A stretch of 64,000 bases of DNA from Verrucomicrobiota bacterium (GCA_018240065.1 JAFEGH010000004.1:1-64000), one strand, 5' to 3'; positions 25,491 to 34,806 are shown, counted from the first letter of the stretch. The notes: generated from the letters alone by a model not told the origin. Translations and numbers: made by a program.

Positions 25491-26993
25491 TCAGCCGATC
25501 TCTTTGCAGTCCTTCTTTGCCCATCCCTTGGTGAGGGCGTCCAATTTCTTTTTGGAGATCCCGCCGAGAAATTCGATTGCGTTGAGGAGCCTTGCGCGTG
25601 TGCGGTCTTTGCCCAGAATGTCTACTGAGTCATACAACGGCGGACCATGTTTTTTGCCCGTGAGCGATCCATACAGGATAGGGATGGTGACTTTTTTCAT
25701 CTGAACGCCAAAAGCTTCCGTGACGTCCTGCGCAGCCTTTTCAATTCCGGCGCGCTTCCAGTTTTCCTGCTCGTCCATGCTCCAGATGATCGCCTGGAGG
25801 ATCATCGCGATTTTTTCTTTCGTCTGACCGGCAGGAACCAGGAGTTCATCCGTGTAGTCGATGTGGTTGACGAAGAAGAAATAGCAGAGTTGCATGAACT
25901 CGCCGAACGTCTTGATGCGGGTATGGCATAGTGGCATCAGCTTTTTCATGAAATCGTCGTTGTAGATCCACTCCTTCATCCGATCCCACAGTTTGTCCTC
26001 GGAGATCGTGTTGATCAGGTATTGCTGGTTGATCCAGTCCAGTTTCTGAACGTCGAAGAACGCACCGGACACTCCGATCCGTTTAGGATCGAACTCGCGC
26101 ATGATCTCATCGAGGGGATAGATCTCTTTGTCGCCGGGCATGCTGTAGCCCATCAGCGTCATGAAGTTGACGAAGGCCTCGCGCAGGTAGCCACTGTCGC
26201 GATAATAGAAAATCGAGGTCGGGTTGCGGCGCTTGGAGAGTTTTCTTCCGTCTTTGCCCAGCAGCAGTGGCATGTGCATGAAGACAGGCGGCTTCCATCC
26301 AAAGCTCTCATAAAGCATGATGTGTTTGGGCGTCGAGCTGATCCATTCGTCCCCGCGGATCACATGGGTGATCTGCATCAAACGATCGTCGACGACGTTC
26401 GCCAAATGGTATGTCGGGAAACCGTCAGATTTCAGAAGAACCTGATCGTCGATATCGGCCCAAGGGGTGGTGATGCGTCCCTTGATCCCGTCTTCGAATT
26501 CGCATTCGCCAGTGAGAGGCACTTTGAGGCGGATGACGTAAGGCTGGCCCGCCTTTTCTCTTTGCGCCACTTCTTCAGCGCTTAAGTTGCGGTATCTTCT
26601 GTCGTAGCCGACTTTCTGCCCGAGCTTAGATGCCATTTCGCGCATTTCCGCCAGCTCTTCGGGTGTGGCGAAGCATTTGTACGCTTTGCCCTGGTCGAGG
26701 AGCATCTGGCAATGCTGGCGATAAATTTCCGTACGCTCCGATTGGCGATAAGGCCCAAAAGGTCCGCCGACATCCGGTCCCTCGTCCCAGTTGATCCCGG
26801 CCCATCTCAACGCATCGAAAATGCTTGTCTCATACTCGGGGCGCGAACGGGTCCTGTCGGTGTCTTCGATGCGCAGGATGAATTTCCCGTTATAGCGGCG
26901 GGCAAAGATCAGATTGAAGAGGGCGATATAGGCTGTGCCGACATGCGGGTCGCCGGTGGGAGAAGGTGCGATTCTGACGCGTACGTTTTCCAT
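25491..26993 (-). CDS. gltX: glutamyl-tRNA synthetase
   Basis: A 500-residue class I synthetase. HIGH motif [11 protein letters not shown] is at the N-terminus and the KMSKS equivalent is [10 protein letters not shown]. The start is ATG 26993 ([12 protein letters not shown]), because the family begins a few residues before the HIGH motif; upstream codons in frame are not conserved. In Chlamydiae it usually charges both tRNA-Glu and tRNA-Gln, the latter corrected by GatCAB, which is not in this window. It lies between the tiny lipoprotein and the HAD gene, near euo, as in C. trachomatis (CT445-CT446). Confidence 0.96.
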   Translation of the reverse strand: MENVRVRIAPSPTGDPHVGTAYIALFNLIFARRYNGKFILRIEDTDRTRSRPEYETSIFDALRWAGINWDEGPDVGGPFGPYRQSERTEIYRQHCQMLLDQGKAYKCFATPEELAEMREMASKLGQKVGYDRRYRNLSAEEVAQREKAGQPYVIRLKVPLTGECEFEDGIKGRITTPWADIDDQVLLKSDGFPTYHLANVVDDRLMQITHVIRGDEWISSTPKHIMLYESFGWKPPVFMHMPLLLGKDGRKLSKRRNPTSIFYYRDSGYLREAFVNFMTLMGYSMPGDKEIYPLDEIMREFDPKRIGVSGAFFDVQKLDWINQQYLINTISEDKLWDRMKEWIYNDDFMKKLMPLCHTRIKTFGEFMQLCYFFFVNHIDYTDELLVPAGQTKEKIAMILQAIIWSMDEQENWKRAGIEKAAQDVTEAFGVQMKKVTIPILYGSLTGKKHGPPLYDSVDILGKDRTRARLLNAIEFLGGISKKKLDALTKGWAKKDCKEIG

Positions 26994-27124
26994 GATTTTA
27001 AAAACCAATTTGCATAGTAAATGGCACTTATTTTTGCCGTTTGCGGCATAGAATGCAAGTTCGCAGCGACTTCCCAAAGGCAGTAAAAAAAGCCGTCTAG
27101 TTTAACTTGCTCAAAACCAGGTGT

Positions 27125-27796
27125 TTAGTCGAGTCGCCGCATCAGATCCGCCTGAACCTGTTCATAGCTTAAAAATTGGATCCCGTCAATTCCAAGCGCA
27201 TGCGCGGCCTCGACGTTCTCCCATTTATCGTCGATGAAAATGCAGTTTTCGGGATCGATCTGAAGGCGGCTCAGCAGGATCCGGTAGGCCAGTGGGTCGG
27301 GTTTGTCGACGCCGATCTCGCAGGAGAGCAGAACGAGGGAAAAATCGTCGTACCACCCTTTCATGCGCAGGAAATCAGCGTGGGCCTGGGGAACGTTTGA
27401 CAGCAGCGCGACCCTGTATCCTTTTTCTTTGTAGGATTTGATCAGTGCTCGCATCCCATCGATTTCACGCAGTGATCGGACGGTCACGTCTTCGAATTGC
27501 TCTTCAAAGTTTTCGGGAAGCGCTACGTTGAATTTTTGGGCAGAACTCAACCAGAATTGATCTTCAGGGATTCCTGTGCGAAGAGCGGTTCGAAAATCTT
27601 TCAGAAGTTGCGCCAGTTGTTCTTCGTCCAAATGGAATAGAGAGCGGAGATGATCGGAGAGCAGTTGCCTGTCCAGCCGGGCTATGACGCCGCCAAAATC
27701 AAACACGAGGACTTTGTCTTTAACGTTGGATTCGTCCGCTTTTAAAGGGGCGGAAGCGATGAGAAAGGAGAAAAGAAGGAAGAGAATTGTTTTCAT
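27125..27796 (-). CDS. secreted HAD-superfamily hydrolase
   Basis: A 223-residue protein with a signal peptide (MKTILFLLFSFLIASAPLKA) and a HAD core. Motif I is VFDFGGVIA, where the second Asp of the usual DxD is replaced by Gly, as in haloacid dehalogenase/YihX-type members. Motif II is LLSNVP, motif III the KPDP region and motif IV IDDKWENVEAA. So it is a predicted periplasmic hydrolase of unknown substrate. Its ribosome-binding site GGGAGG lies inside a stem-loop just upstream. It is 64 bp downstream of tsp on the same strand. Confidence 0.8.
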   Translation of the reverse strand: MKTILFLLFSFLIASAPLKADESNVKDKVLVFDFGGVIARLDRQLLSDHLRSLFHLDEEQLAQLLKDFRTALRTGIPEDQFWLSSAQKFNVALPENFEEQFEDVTVRSLREIDGMRALIKSYKEKGYRVALLSNVPQAHADFLRMKGWYDDFSLVLLSCEIGVDKPDPLAYRILLSRLQIDPENCIFIDDKWENVEAAHALGIDGIQFLSYEQVQADLMRRLD

Positions 27797-27803
27797 CGAA
27801 AGA

Positions 27804-27824
27804 GCCTCCCGATTGAAAGGAGGC
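27804..27824 (-). promoter_or_regulatory. stem-loop enclosing the HAD gene ribosome-binding site
   Basis: On the minus strand the arms GCCTCC and GGAGGC (27824-27819 and 27809-27804) enclose a nine-base loop. The 3' arm is the Shine-Dalgarno of the HAD gene, eight bases before its ATG at 27796. It may damp translation of this gene relative to tsp upstream, or act as a weak terminator (followed by TCTTT). Confidence 0.5.
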
Positions 27825-27860
27825 CCTTGATTATAGACTATTGAGCTAATTGTGCAATAT

Positions 27861-29825
27861 TTAAGCTGCCTCCGCAGGCTCTGCTTTTTTCTGCTCCATG
27901 AAGTAAATCAAATCCTTCATGATATTAGTTGTTTCAATCAGCTGAAGATCGTTCTGTCCGAAAAAGTCGGAAGGATCGGCGAAATCATCTTTTTTAGCGA
28001 TCTCTTTAAGGAGATTCTGGTAGTTCTTGTTTTGCGCAAGACGCTCCTCAGAGTTTTTGGTCAGCAGCTCGATATAGGGCTGGTAGGTCGTCATGACAGT
28101 CTGCAAATTTGTCTTATACATTTTGTTGAGCTGTGCGCGATGGATGACGGGGACGTCGGAAAGGTCATCGATGAAATTAGGAGCGATTTCATCGGTCTCG
28201 ACCGGGAATTTGGAGTATTTTTCTCCAATCTCCATTTCTGAGAAAATACCGGGAACGACGATGTCCGCCTTGACGCCGACGAGCTGCGGGCTCTTGCCGG
28301 AAACTGTATAATACCTACCGCGCGTCACTTTATATTCGCCTTTGGGATTGACTTTGCCGAAATTGGAGGATTCCAAAGTAAAAGTTTGAAAAGTGCCTTT
28401 TCCAAAAGTCTCCGGATCGCCGATGACGATCGCACGTCCGTAGTCCTGTAGGGTCTGAGCGACGATCTCGGCGGCAGATGCGCTTGTGCGGGCGGTCAGA
28501 ACGACGAGAGGGCCGTCCCAAATCTTGCGGTTTTCCACATTGCGGAGGTGTTGTACCTGGCCGGAGTTGTCCTTGACGGAGACGACGACGCCTTTGGAAA
28601 TGAATAAGCCTGTTACCGCGACGGCCTGAGGCAGAAGGCCCCCTGCATTATTCCTTAAGTCGAGGATAATCCCTTTGATCTGATGCTCTTTTTTCAGCTT
28701 TTCAATTGCTTCCGCCAGATCGGAAGCGGAGGAGCTGTTGGAATCCTGGTAGAAGGAGTAGAGGTGGAGGACGGCGATCACTCCATCGCCATAGGGTTCA
28801 TACGTTGTCTCGAGGCGCGACTCTTTCAGGACGATTTCGCCGCGGACGATTTCGATGTTTAGTTTATCTTCTTTGGAGAGGTCCCCATCTTTGGTCTCCC
28901 TTAATACAGTGAGATGGACATTGGAGCCTTGCGGTCCGCGGATCAGTTCGACTGCTTCGACGATGTCCATGCCGACGACAGGCTCCTGGTCGACCGCGAC
29001 GATTTTATCGCCGACTTTCAGTTTGTTGGATTGGGCGGCAGGGCTTCCCTCGACAATGCGCACAATCGAAAAGCCGTTCAGATCATCTCTGAGCTGCGCG
29101 CCGATGCCAAATAACCTTTGCTGCACCTGGATCATGAACTGACTGGCTTCCGTTGGGGTAAAATAAATCGTTTGGGAGTCCAGGGCAGAACTGGTCGACT
29201 TGAGGACATAGGACAGGACGATCTGTTTGCGCTCCCCGGCAGAGGCGCCCGCAAGCTCGCTTTCTCTGTTTACCCGGCGTTTGGAGATGCGTTGGAAAAA
29301 CTGATCCTTAGTTTCAGGGCTGATCTTTTCTGCTGTCTGTAGTTGAAGCGATTTGATCCTGATGAGGCGATCCGTTAGTTCTTCCTCTGTTTTCGCCCAC
29401 TTAATGTCTTTAAATTCAGAGGGTTGGACGTTTTTCACGGAGGGCGCTTTTTCGATCTCTTTCTCCAGCTCATTGCGCCTGTCCACTGCGGTAAGCATCG
29501 CTTCGTGGATTTTTTCAAAAACGGAAAAGTCCTCTTTTCTGTACCCTTCAAGCGCCTGATTCAGAGTCTCTTGGGAAGGATTTGTCCACTCTGCAATATC
29601 CGCTTCGAGAAAGTAGGTTTTGCCGGGGTCCAACTCATCAATATAGTTTTGAATTGATCTAGTGACAATTTCTTCAGTCAATTTTTGATGGGATACATGC
29701 GCTTTTAAAATTTCATCGATCTTTACCCGTGTGTCGCGGGGAGTCAATTGAGGGGGTTTGGCCTCTAAGGAGGTCGTGAAAACCGCTGTAAAGATAAAAA
29801 GCGAAGTTAGCAGGCGTAGCAGCAT
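27861..29825 (-). CDS. tsp: tail-specific protease Tsp/Prc (CT441-like)
   Basis: A 654-residue periplasmic serine protease of the C-terminal processing family. It begins with a signal peptide (to about LEA-KP). The PDZ domain is near residues 240-330 (FGIGAQLRDD...VGDKIVAVDQ). The catalytic serine is S450 in TSASAAEIV and the lysine is K476 in ETFGKGTFQ, spaced as in Prc. A C-terminal DUF3340-like helical region follows. Chlamydial Tsp (CT441) is reported to act on host NF-kB and to bind an RNA co-activator; whether this copy leaves the cell is not shown here. ATG at 29825. Confidence 0.93.
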   Translation of the reverse strand: MLLRLLTSLFIFTAVFTTSLEAKPPQLTPRDTRVKIDEILKAHVSHQKLTEEIVTRSIQNYIDELDPGKTYFLEADIAEWTNPSQETLNQALEGYRKEDFSVFEKIHEAMLTAVDRRNELEKEIEKAPSVKNVQPSEFKDIKWAKTEEELTDRLIRIKSLQLQTAEKISPETKDQFFQRISKRRVNRESELAGASAGERKQIVLSYVLKSTSSALDSQTIYFTPTEASQFMIQVQQRLFGIGAQLRDDLNGFSIVRIVEGSPAAQSNKLKVGDKIVAVDQEPVVGMDIVEAVELIRGPQGSNVHLTVLRETKDGDLSKEDKLNIEIVRGEIVLKESRLETTYEPYGDGVIAVLHLYSFYQDSNSSSASDLAEAIEKLKKEHQIKGIILDLRNNAGGLLPQAVAVTGLFISKGVVVSVKDNSGQVQHLRNVENRKIWDGPLVVLTARTSASAAEIVAQTLQDYGRAIVIGDPETFGKGTFQTFTLESSNFGKVNPKGEYKVTRGRYYTVSGKSPQLVGVKADIVVPGIFSEMEIGEKYSKFPVETDEIAPNFIDDLSDVPVIHRAQLNKMYKTNLQTVMTTYQPYIELLTKNSEERLAQNKNYQNLLKEIAKKDDFADPSDFFGQNDLQLIETTNIMKDLIYFMEQKKAEPAEAA

Positions 29826-30202
29826 AAACGACCTTTCCTTAGCTAATGCGTTAATGGATAGGGACTTGGCCTAACCCCTTGCTGAAAAGGGTTAAAAAGG
29901 GAGCCTCTTTTAGTCGTAGCTTATAGCAATTCAGAAGTTTATGGCCAGTTAAAATATAAAATTAACTACTTTCTAGTGGATTGAAAATCTGTGCGTTAAC
30001 AAGAAAAAAATCAGTATATGCTTGAAATCAATTCATTTATATGCCATAATTAATGATCAAAGTGAGTATTAGAATCGTTTAATTTACGAAAACGATGAAA
30101 AAGCGCCGATAATTTGGTAACCCGTTGGTTGAAAGCGATTTCTACTTTGTTAAACGGCGTTAATTAAGAAAAGTTATTTGATTTTTTTGGAGGATTTAAA
30201 TC
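29826..30202. other. divergent control region between tsp and the first euo gene
   Basis: No gene was seen in this AT-rich stretch. It holds an imperfect hairpin (TAACCC/GGGTTA near 29872-29894) in the tsp leader. The euo ribosome-binding site GGAGG lies about ten bases before its ATG. No convincing -35/-10 pair could be picked among many AT-rich candidates. Confidence 0.4.
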
Positions 30203-30655
30203 ATGGAAAATGGAACCAGCACCCTTGGAGAAGCCACAAGCTACGCTTCTTCGGGCAAAAAGGTTGTTTCGATTACGGAGGCGGCGAAAATTAACAACGT
30301 CACCCGTCAAGCAATCTATGTTGCCATTAAGCAAAAGAAGCTGAAGGCTTCGAAAGATGCTACCCGGTGGACAATTGATTTGGAAGATCTCGAGAACTAC
30401 AGAAAGCAAAAGTATTCTCGTACCAAGTCCATGTTCAATGGCGAGCTCCTTTTCGACAACCACAAGGGCTTCTATTCAATTAACCAAGTCGCAAAAATGT
30501 TAAATGTCCCAGCACAGAAGATCTACTACGCCACTCGCGTGGGTCTGATGAAGGCGCACCGTAAAGGCGCTGCATGGGTGATCCATATTAGCGACATTAA
30601 ACAATACCAGGAAACTTACCTGAGTAAAAAAGCCCAGCGCTCAGAGGCTATGTAA
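30203..30655 (+). CDS. euo: EUO-type developmental regulator, copy 1
   Basis: A 150-residue DNA-binding protein with two excisionase/MerR-like helix-turn-helix units: residues about 22-45 (SITEAAKINNVTRQAIYVAIKQ) and about 91-118 (INQVAKMLNVPAQKIYYATRVG). Each is followed by a beta-wing phrase (TRWTIDLEDLENY; AAWVIHISDIKQY). In Chlamydia EUO is an early repressor of late genes during the reticulate-body stage. Its place between gltX/tsp and recJ/secDF matches CT446. A near-copy lies about 490 bp downstream on the same strand. ATG at 30203 with GGAGG upstream. A hairpin follows seven bases after the stop and a strong terminator lies 80 bp further on. Confidence 0.88.
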   Translation: MENGTSTLGEATSYASSGKKVVSITEAAKINNVTRQAIYVAIKQKKLKASKDATRWTIDLEDLENYRKQKYSRTKSMFNGELLFDNHKGFYSINQVAKMLNVPAQKIYYATRVGLMKAHRKGAAWVIHISDIKQYQETYLSKKAQRSEAM

Positions 30656-30661
30656 TTTCCG

Positions 30662-30688
30662 AGTTGAAACCGCTCAGGGGTTTCAACT
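30662..30688 (+). other. stem-loop right after euo copy 1
   Basis: A perfect 10-bp stem, AGTTGAAACC (30662-30671) and GGTTTCAACT (30679-30688), closes a seven-base loop. It begins seven bases past the euo stop and has no T-run, so it is not a classical terminator. It could protect the mRNA 3' end or bind a protein. Confidence 0.75.
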
Positions 30689-30735
30689 TGGGAGTTGAGC
30701 GTAATTTTAAGCCCTGAGAACTGCATGCGTTACAG

Positions 30736-30771
30736 AAACCGCCGGGGGAAATGCCCCCCGACGGTTTTTTT
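30736..30771 (+). terminator. rho-independent terminator of euo copy 1
   Basis: Two stacked stems, AAACCG/CGGTTT and CGGGGG/CCCCCG, separated by one C-A mismatch and closed by a six-base loop, run straight into seven T residues. This is the clearest intrinsic terminator in the window. Confidence 0.93.
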
Positions 30772-31111
30772 CTTTCCCCCCCTTCGTTCTCCCTTTCAAT
30801 ATAGCTCGTTCATCTAGTATGGCCTATTTATAAGGGTTCCCCCCTTGCTAGCCTTCGGTCAAATCCCTCCCCCCTATAACGTCGATTTAAGGTGTTTTTC
30901 GGGGCCTTTCTAACCCTGTGGAAGGGGCGTCGATTGGTGGACGACAAGATAAAAATTTGTTTTTATTCAAGCTGGTTTTTTAATTTATAAAACATTATGC
31001 CTTAAATATTTGTAAATTTCGCATGGGCGAGAAATCAAGCCGTCAGGCAATTTTCCGATTTTTTTTTATCCATATTGTGCTATCTTTTACGGAAAATTAA
31101 TATTTGATCTA

Positions 31112-31117
31112 TATAAT
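31112..31117 (+). promoter_or_regulatory. candidate -10 element of euo copy 2
   Basis: A perfect TATAAT lies 30 bases before the ATG within very AT-rich DNA. The -35 region (TTTACG, 20-bp spacer) is poor. The layout suits a chlamydial sigma-66 promoter. Confidence 0.4.
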
Positions 31118-31146
31118 TATTCGTATAAACGAAAAGGAGACGCAAA

Positions 31147-31587
31147 ATGAGCGATTCTAAAGAAATGGAGATCCCAGCGGGAAAAAAGTTTGTAACGCTC
31201 TCTGAAGCTGCAAAGATCAACAATGTGACGCGCCAGGCGATTTACGTAGCCATCAAGCAAAAAAAATTGAGGGCTTATAAAAACCCCACCCGGTGGATCA
31301 TCGACATCGATGATCTCGACCAGTATCGAAAACTGAAGTATTCCCGGACGAAATCAATGCACAACGGCGAACTCATTTTTGATAACAAAAAAGGGTTTTT
31401 CTCGATTCAGCAGGCCTCTAAAATGTTGAATGTTCCCTATCAGAAGATTTACTACGCAACGAGAATCGGACTGTTAAAAGCGACACGTAAAGGATCTGCA
31501 TGGGTCGTCCATTCGGATGATCTCAACAAGTATCAGGAATGCTATTTGAACAAGCTGATCTCGAATTTCGACGAAGGTGCATCTTAA
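31147..31587 (+). CDS. euo: EUO-type developmental regulator, copy 2
   Basis: A 146-residue paralogue of the upstream EUO protein. The two align end to end except for the first 20 and last 12 residues, and the first helix-turn-helix (EAAKINNVTRQAIYVAIKQ) is identical. The second unit differs at a few positions (IQQASKMLNVPYQKIYYATRIG). The loop between them (KYSRTKSM and NGEL) is conserved. This suggests the same or an overlapping DNA target with different partners or timing. ATG at 31147 with AGGAG upstream. It has its own AT-rich promoter region and its own stem-loop after the stop. Confidence 0.88.
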   Translation: MSDSKEMEIPAGKKFVTLSEAAKINNVTRQAIYVAIKQKKLRAYKNPTRWIIDIDDLDQYRKLKYSRTKSMHNGELIFDNKKGFFSIQQASKMLNVPYQKIYYATRIGLLKATRKGSAWVVHSDDLNKYQECYLNKLISNFDEGAS

Positions 31588-31593
31588 ACAATA

Positions 31594-31640
31594 GCTCATC
31601 GTGCAAACCTTTGAATCATTTCGATTCACAGGGGATGAGC
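31594..31640 (+). other. two-tier stem-loop right after euo copy 2
   Basis: Outer arms GCTCATC (31594-31600) and GATGAGC (31634-31640) enclose an inner 6-bp stem, TGAATC/GATTCA, with a five-base loop. It begins seven bases after the stop, the same distance as the hairpin behind copy 1, and also lacks a T-run. Confidence 0.7.
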
Positions 31641-31793
31641 AGGCAATCAGTTGCGATTGAAGGATTAAATCCTCCAAATTAAGGATCTAGTACTCACTTT
31701 ACTTTTTCCTTATATCCTTCAATCCAATGCCTCTTGCAACTATTGACAGCACTTCTTAAACTCGCCTCCTATCAATATTTTGGGAGGACGCAG

Positions 31794-33548
31794 ATGAAAT
31801 TTTCAGAAAATTGGGAACTGGAATGTTTCTTTTCCGGGGGCAGCAGCTCTAAAGCCCTCACCAGTGAGGCAGAGCGGCTTAAAGCCGACATCGAGTCCCT
31901 CGAGTCACTCAAGACTCCCCAGACCTTTCTAAAACTTCTTGAAAAGATGCAGGAGATCGACCTGGCCCTTCGGCAGTGCGATGCGTTTATTCTATGCCTT
32001 CAGTCCCAGAATATAGAAGACGACAAGGCCAATCAGCTCCGCGCTGAATTTGTCAGTCTGGAGTCGAAATTCCAGCTCTTCAGCAACAGTTTCGATGACT
32101 TTCTGCTCAAGCTGGACGATGCTACTTTCAAGACCCTGATCAGCGATCCTAAAATTGCCGACATCGGTTTTGTCCTTATGGAAAGACGCCTCCGCGCCAG
32201 TCAAAAACTCCCCTGTGATAAGGAGAACCTGATCACTGAGCTTTCCGTTGATGGATACCATGGGTGGGGAGAGCTCTATCCCTTGCTTGTCGGCGAAATC
32301 AAGATTCCCTTTGAACAAAATGGGAAAAAAGAATCCCTTTCATTCGGGCAGGCGGAGAACAAGATGACCCACTCCGACCGCACCATCAGACAGGAAGTTT
32401 TTACCCGTTTGGAAAAAGCGTGGGAAGGAAAAGCGGCCCTCTTCTCCGCCGTCCTAAATCATATCGCCGGATTCCGCCTGCAGGTGTATGCGCAGCGCGG
32501 ATGGAGCGATCCTTTGCAGGAGCCCCTCTTTGAGAACAGAATGACAGGCGGTACCCTCAGCGCGATGTGGGGCGCGGTAGAGGAGTCCAAAAAACCGCTT
32601 CTTGAATATATGAAGGCCAAAGCGCGCCTCCTCGGTGTGAAAAAACTGAGCTGGTATGATATCGAGGCTCCGCTTTTCGAAGCTCCGGGCGAGACAATCC
32701 CTTACGGCAAAGGGGCGGAGATGATCATCGACCAGTTTGAAAAGTTTCATCCCAGAATGGGAAAGTTTGCAGCTAAAGCCTGCGCGGAAAAATGGATCGA
32801 GGCGGAAGACCGCGCAGGCAAAAGGCCAGGGGGGTATTGCGTCCCCTTTCCCAAAAGCCGCCAGAGCCGCATCTTCATGACTTATAGCGGGACGATGGTC
32901 AATGTCTCGACGCTTGCCCATGAGCTCGGCCACGCCTACCATACTGAAATGCTCGACGACCTGCCCAGTTTTGCACAGCATTATCGGATGAACGTCGCCG
33001 AAACAGCCTCGACTTTTGCCGAGCAGATCATCAGCGACGCCCTTCTCCAGCAGGCAAAGACCCGCGAAGAAAAACTAAAGATCCTCTCCGACAGGATCCA
33101 GCGCTCTGTTATCTTCATGATGAACATCCACGCCCGATTTCTCTTTGAAACACAATTCTATCAGACCCGAAAAAACAAGTTCCTTTCTGCAGAAGAATTA
33201 TGCCAGATGATGAAAGGGGCGCAAGAGAAGGCCTATGCCGGCGAGCTGGAAGAGTACCACCCCTATTTCTGGGCGGCCAAGCTCCACTTCTATTTCACCG
33301 GAGTGCCATTCTATAACTTTCCTTACACTTTCGGCTACCTGTTCAGCATGGGACTCTACATGCGCGCCAAAAAGGAAGGCCCTGCGTTTGCAAAAAGTTA
33401 TGATGGTCTATTGCGCGAAAGCGGCATGATGCCTGTCGAGGAACTGGCCAAAAAGCATCTCGGCATCGATCTGGGCAAGCCCGACTTCTGGCTTCTGTCC
33501 TGCAAAGCAGCGGTGGCTGACGTCGAAGAGTTTCTTAAGTTATTGTAA
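31794..33548 (+). CDS. pepF: oligoendopeptidase F-type M3 metallopeptidase
   Basis: A 584-residue cytoplasmic zinc peptidase. The zinc site HELGH lies at about residues 376-380 in STLAHELGHAYHTEML. The family phrases ETASTFAEQI and YTFGYLFSMGLY are present. It degrades short peptides, useful to an organism that imports or recycles host peptides; CT112 is the C. trachomatis counterpart. ATG 31794 is chosen because GGGAGG lies six bases upstream; an in-frame TTG 20 codons earlier has no such site. The 3' end overlaps the convergent rlmD gene by 14 bases. Confidence 0.93.
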   Translation: MKFSENWELECFFSGGSSSKALTSEAERLKADIESLESLKTPQTFLKLLEKMQEIDLALRQCDAFILCLQSQNIEDDKANQLRAEFVSLESKFQLFSNSFDDFLLKLDDATFKTLISDPKIADIGFVLMERRLRASQKLPCDKENLITELSVDGYHGWGELYPLLVGEIKIPFEQNGKKESLSFGQAENKMTHSDRTIRQEVFTRLEKAWEGKAALFSAVLNHIAGFRLQVYAQRGWSDPLQEPLFENRMTGGTLSAMWGAVEESKKPLLEYMKAKARLLGVKKLSWYDIEAPLFEAPGETIPYGKGAEMIIDQFEKFHPRMGKFAAKACAEKWIEAEDRAGKRPGGYCVPFPKSRQSRIFMTYSGTMVNVSTLAHELGHAYHTEMLDDLPSFAQHYRMNVAETASTFAEQIISDALLQQAKTREEKLKILSDRIQRSVIFMMNIHARFLFETQFYQTRKNKFLSAEELCQMMKGAQEKAYAGELEEYHPYFWAAKLHFYFTGVPFYNFPYTFGYLFSMGLYMRAKKEGPAFAKSYDGLLRESGMMPVEELAKKHLGIDLGKPDFWLLSCKAAVADVEEFLKLL

Positions 33549-34806
33549 GTTTGACGAGGGTCTCGACATGTGTCGTCTGAGGGAACATGTCGAAGGCCTG
33601 GATCAGATCGATTTTGTAGCCTGCCTGGATAAGCTTCTGCAAGTCGCGCGCAAGCGTGCTCGGCATGCAGGAGACGTAGAGAATGCAGGCGGGCTTTTCT
33701 GAGCATAGAGCGTCCAGCAGGACGGGATCCAGCCCGGTGCGGGGAGGATTGCAAAGCACCGCATCAGGGCGCTCTTTTATAAGGAGTTCGACTCCCAGCG
33801 ACTCCGCTTTTCCCTGTTGGAATTGCACGGACTCAATCTTGTTTAGCGCAGCATTTTCCTTAGCCAGCTGGATCGTTTCTGCATGTGTCTCGACGCCGAC
33901 CACTAGTTTTTCCTGTTTGGCGAAAAGCAGCGAGGTGATCCCGATCCCGCAATAGAGGTCGAGGATTATTTTAGCGGCATCGGGGAGGGCATTTAAAATG
34001 GCGCGGTAGAGATTTTCACTTTGTTCGGGATGGTTCTGCACAAAGCCGAATGGAGAAAAGTGGGCTTTTAATCCGAGCGTCTGCGTCTGGCACTCAATGT
34101 TGCCCCAGGCCTTTTCCGCGTGCGGCGATTGCATCGCGATCCCTTGCCAGGAGCTGTTCTTTTCCAATGCTTCTTTTGCCAGGGAATGATTCTTCGGCAG
34201 CATCGGTGAAAAATTAAACGCCAGGATGAACTTGCCTTCATTTGCTTTGATGAGCCTTAGCGATCCCTCTTCGATTCCTTCATTGGACAGAGAACTTAAA
34301 AAAGGTTCGAGCGTTCCGAGTAAAGCGTCTTCGGAAGGAAGAAAGATCGGACATTTGGCGACATTGATGAACTGCGAAGGGTCGCAGCCGACGTATCCCG
34401 CCTTGAAACCCTCTCCCGCTTTTCTTAAGGAGAGGCGGATATGGCGGCGATAATGCCATTGCTGCTCGGTGGGCGTCACCGTCAGATCTTCTATGTCGAT
34501 CTTGCCGATCCGCTTGAGAGCGTCGAGGACAAACGTGCGCTTTGCATCGATTTGCGCAGAGTAATTGAGATGCTGCAACTGACAGCCGCCGCAGCTTCCG
34601 AAATAAAAACATGGAGGGTCAGTGCGGGAAGGGCTTTTCTTATCGAGCGTTACAAGTTTTGCGTGGGCGAAGTTTTTCTTCTTTGCGACCAGCTCCACTT
34701 CAGCGACATCGCCGGGTGCGGTGAACGGCACGAAGATGACAAGTCCGTCATGGCGGAGAATCCCTTCTCCGCCGAAAGCGATCGACTCGATGCTTCCTTT
34801 GATCAT
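33535..34806 (-). CDS. rlmD: 23S rRNA (uracil-5-)-methyltransferase RlmD/RumA family
   Basis: A 423-residue SAM-dependent enzyme that makes 5-methyluridine in RNA. It has an N-terminal TRAM domain, an iron-sulfur motif (PCFYFGSCGGCQLQ), the SAM-binding DLYCGIG, the NPPRTGL motif and the catalytic cysteine in YVSCMP. The rRNA site (U1939 or U747) or a tRNA target cannot be told. Its ATG overlaps the recJ stop by four bases, so the two are translationally coupled. Confidence 0.9.
   Translation of the reverse strand: MIKGSIESIAFGGEGILRHDGLVIFVPFTAPGDVAEVELVAKKKNFAHAKLVTLDKKSPSRTDPPCFYFGSCGGCQLQHLNYSAQIDAKRTFVLDALKRIGKIDIEDLTVTPTEQQWHYRRHIRLSLRKAGEGFKAGYVGCDPSQFINVAKCPIFLPSEDALLGTLEPFLSSLSNEGIEEGSLRLIKANEGKFILAFNFSPMLPKNHSLAKEALEKNSSWQGIAMQSPHAEKAWGNIECQTQTLGLKAHFSPFGFVQNHPEQSENLYRAILNALPDAAKIILDLYCGIGITSLLFAKQEKLVVGVETHAETIQLAKENAALNKIESVQFQQGKAESLGVELLIKERPDAVLCNPPRTGLDPVLLDALCSEKPACILYVSCMPSTLARDLQKLIQAGYKIDLIQAFDMFPQTTHVETLVKLTIT

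Larger units (their letters stand above)
30656..31146. other. euo1-euo2 intergenic region
   Basis: No coding gene was seen. The first 120 bases hold a stem-loop and a terminator that end the copy-1 transcript. The middle has C-rich and T-rich runs. The last 200 bases are strongly AT-rich and hold the copy-2 promoter. So the two euo genes appear to be separate transcription units. Confidence 0.6.

Noticed and set aside
26994..27077. Upstream extension of gltX
   Set aside because: The added residues are cysteine-rich and unlike any GluRS; the family start fits ATG 26993.
31743..31748. TTGACA as pepF -35 element
   Set aside because: No -10 hexamer at 16-18 bp spacing; the nearest candidate is 21 bp away and almost on the ribosome-binding site.
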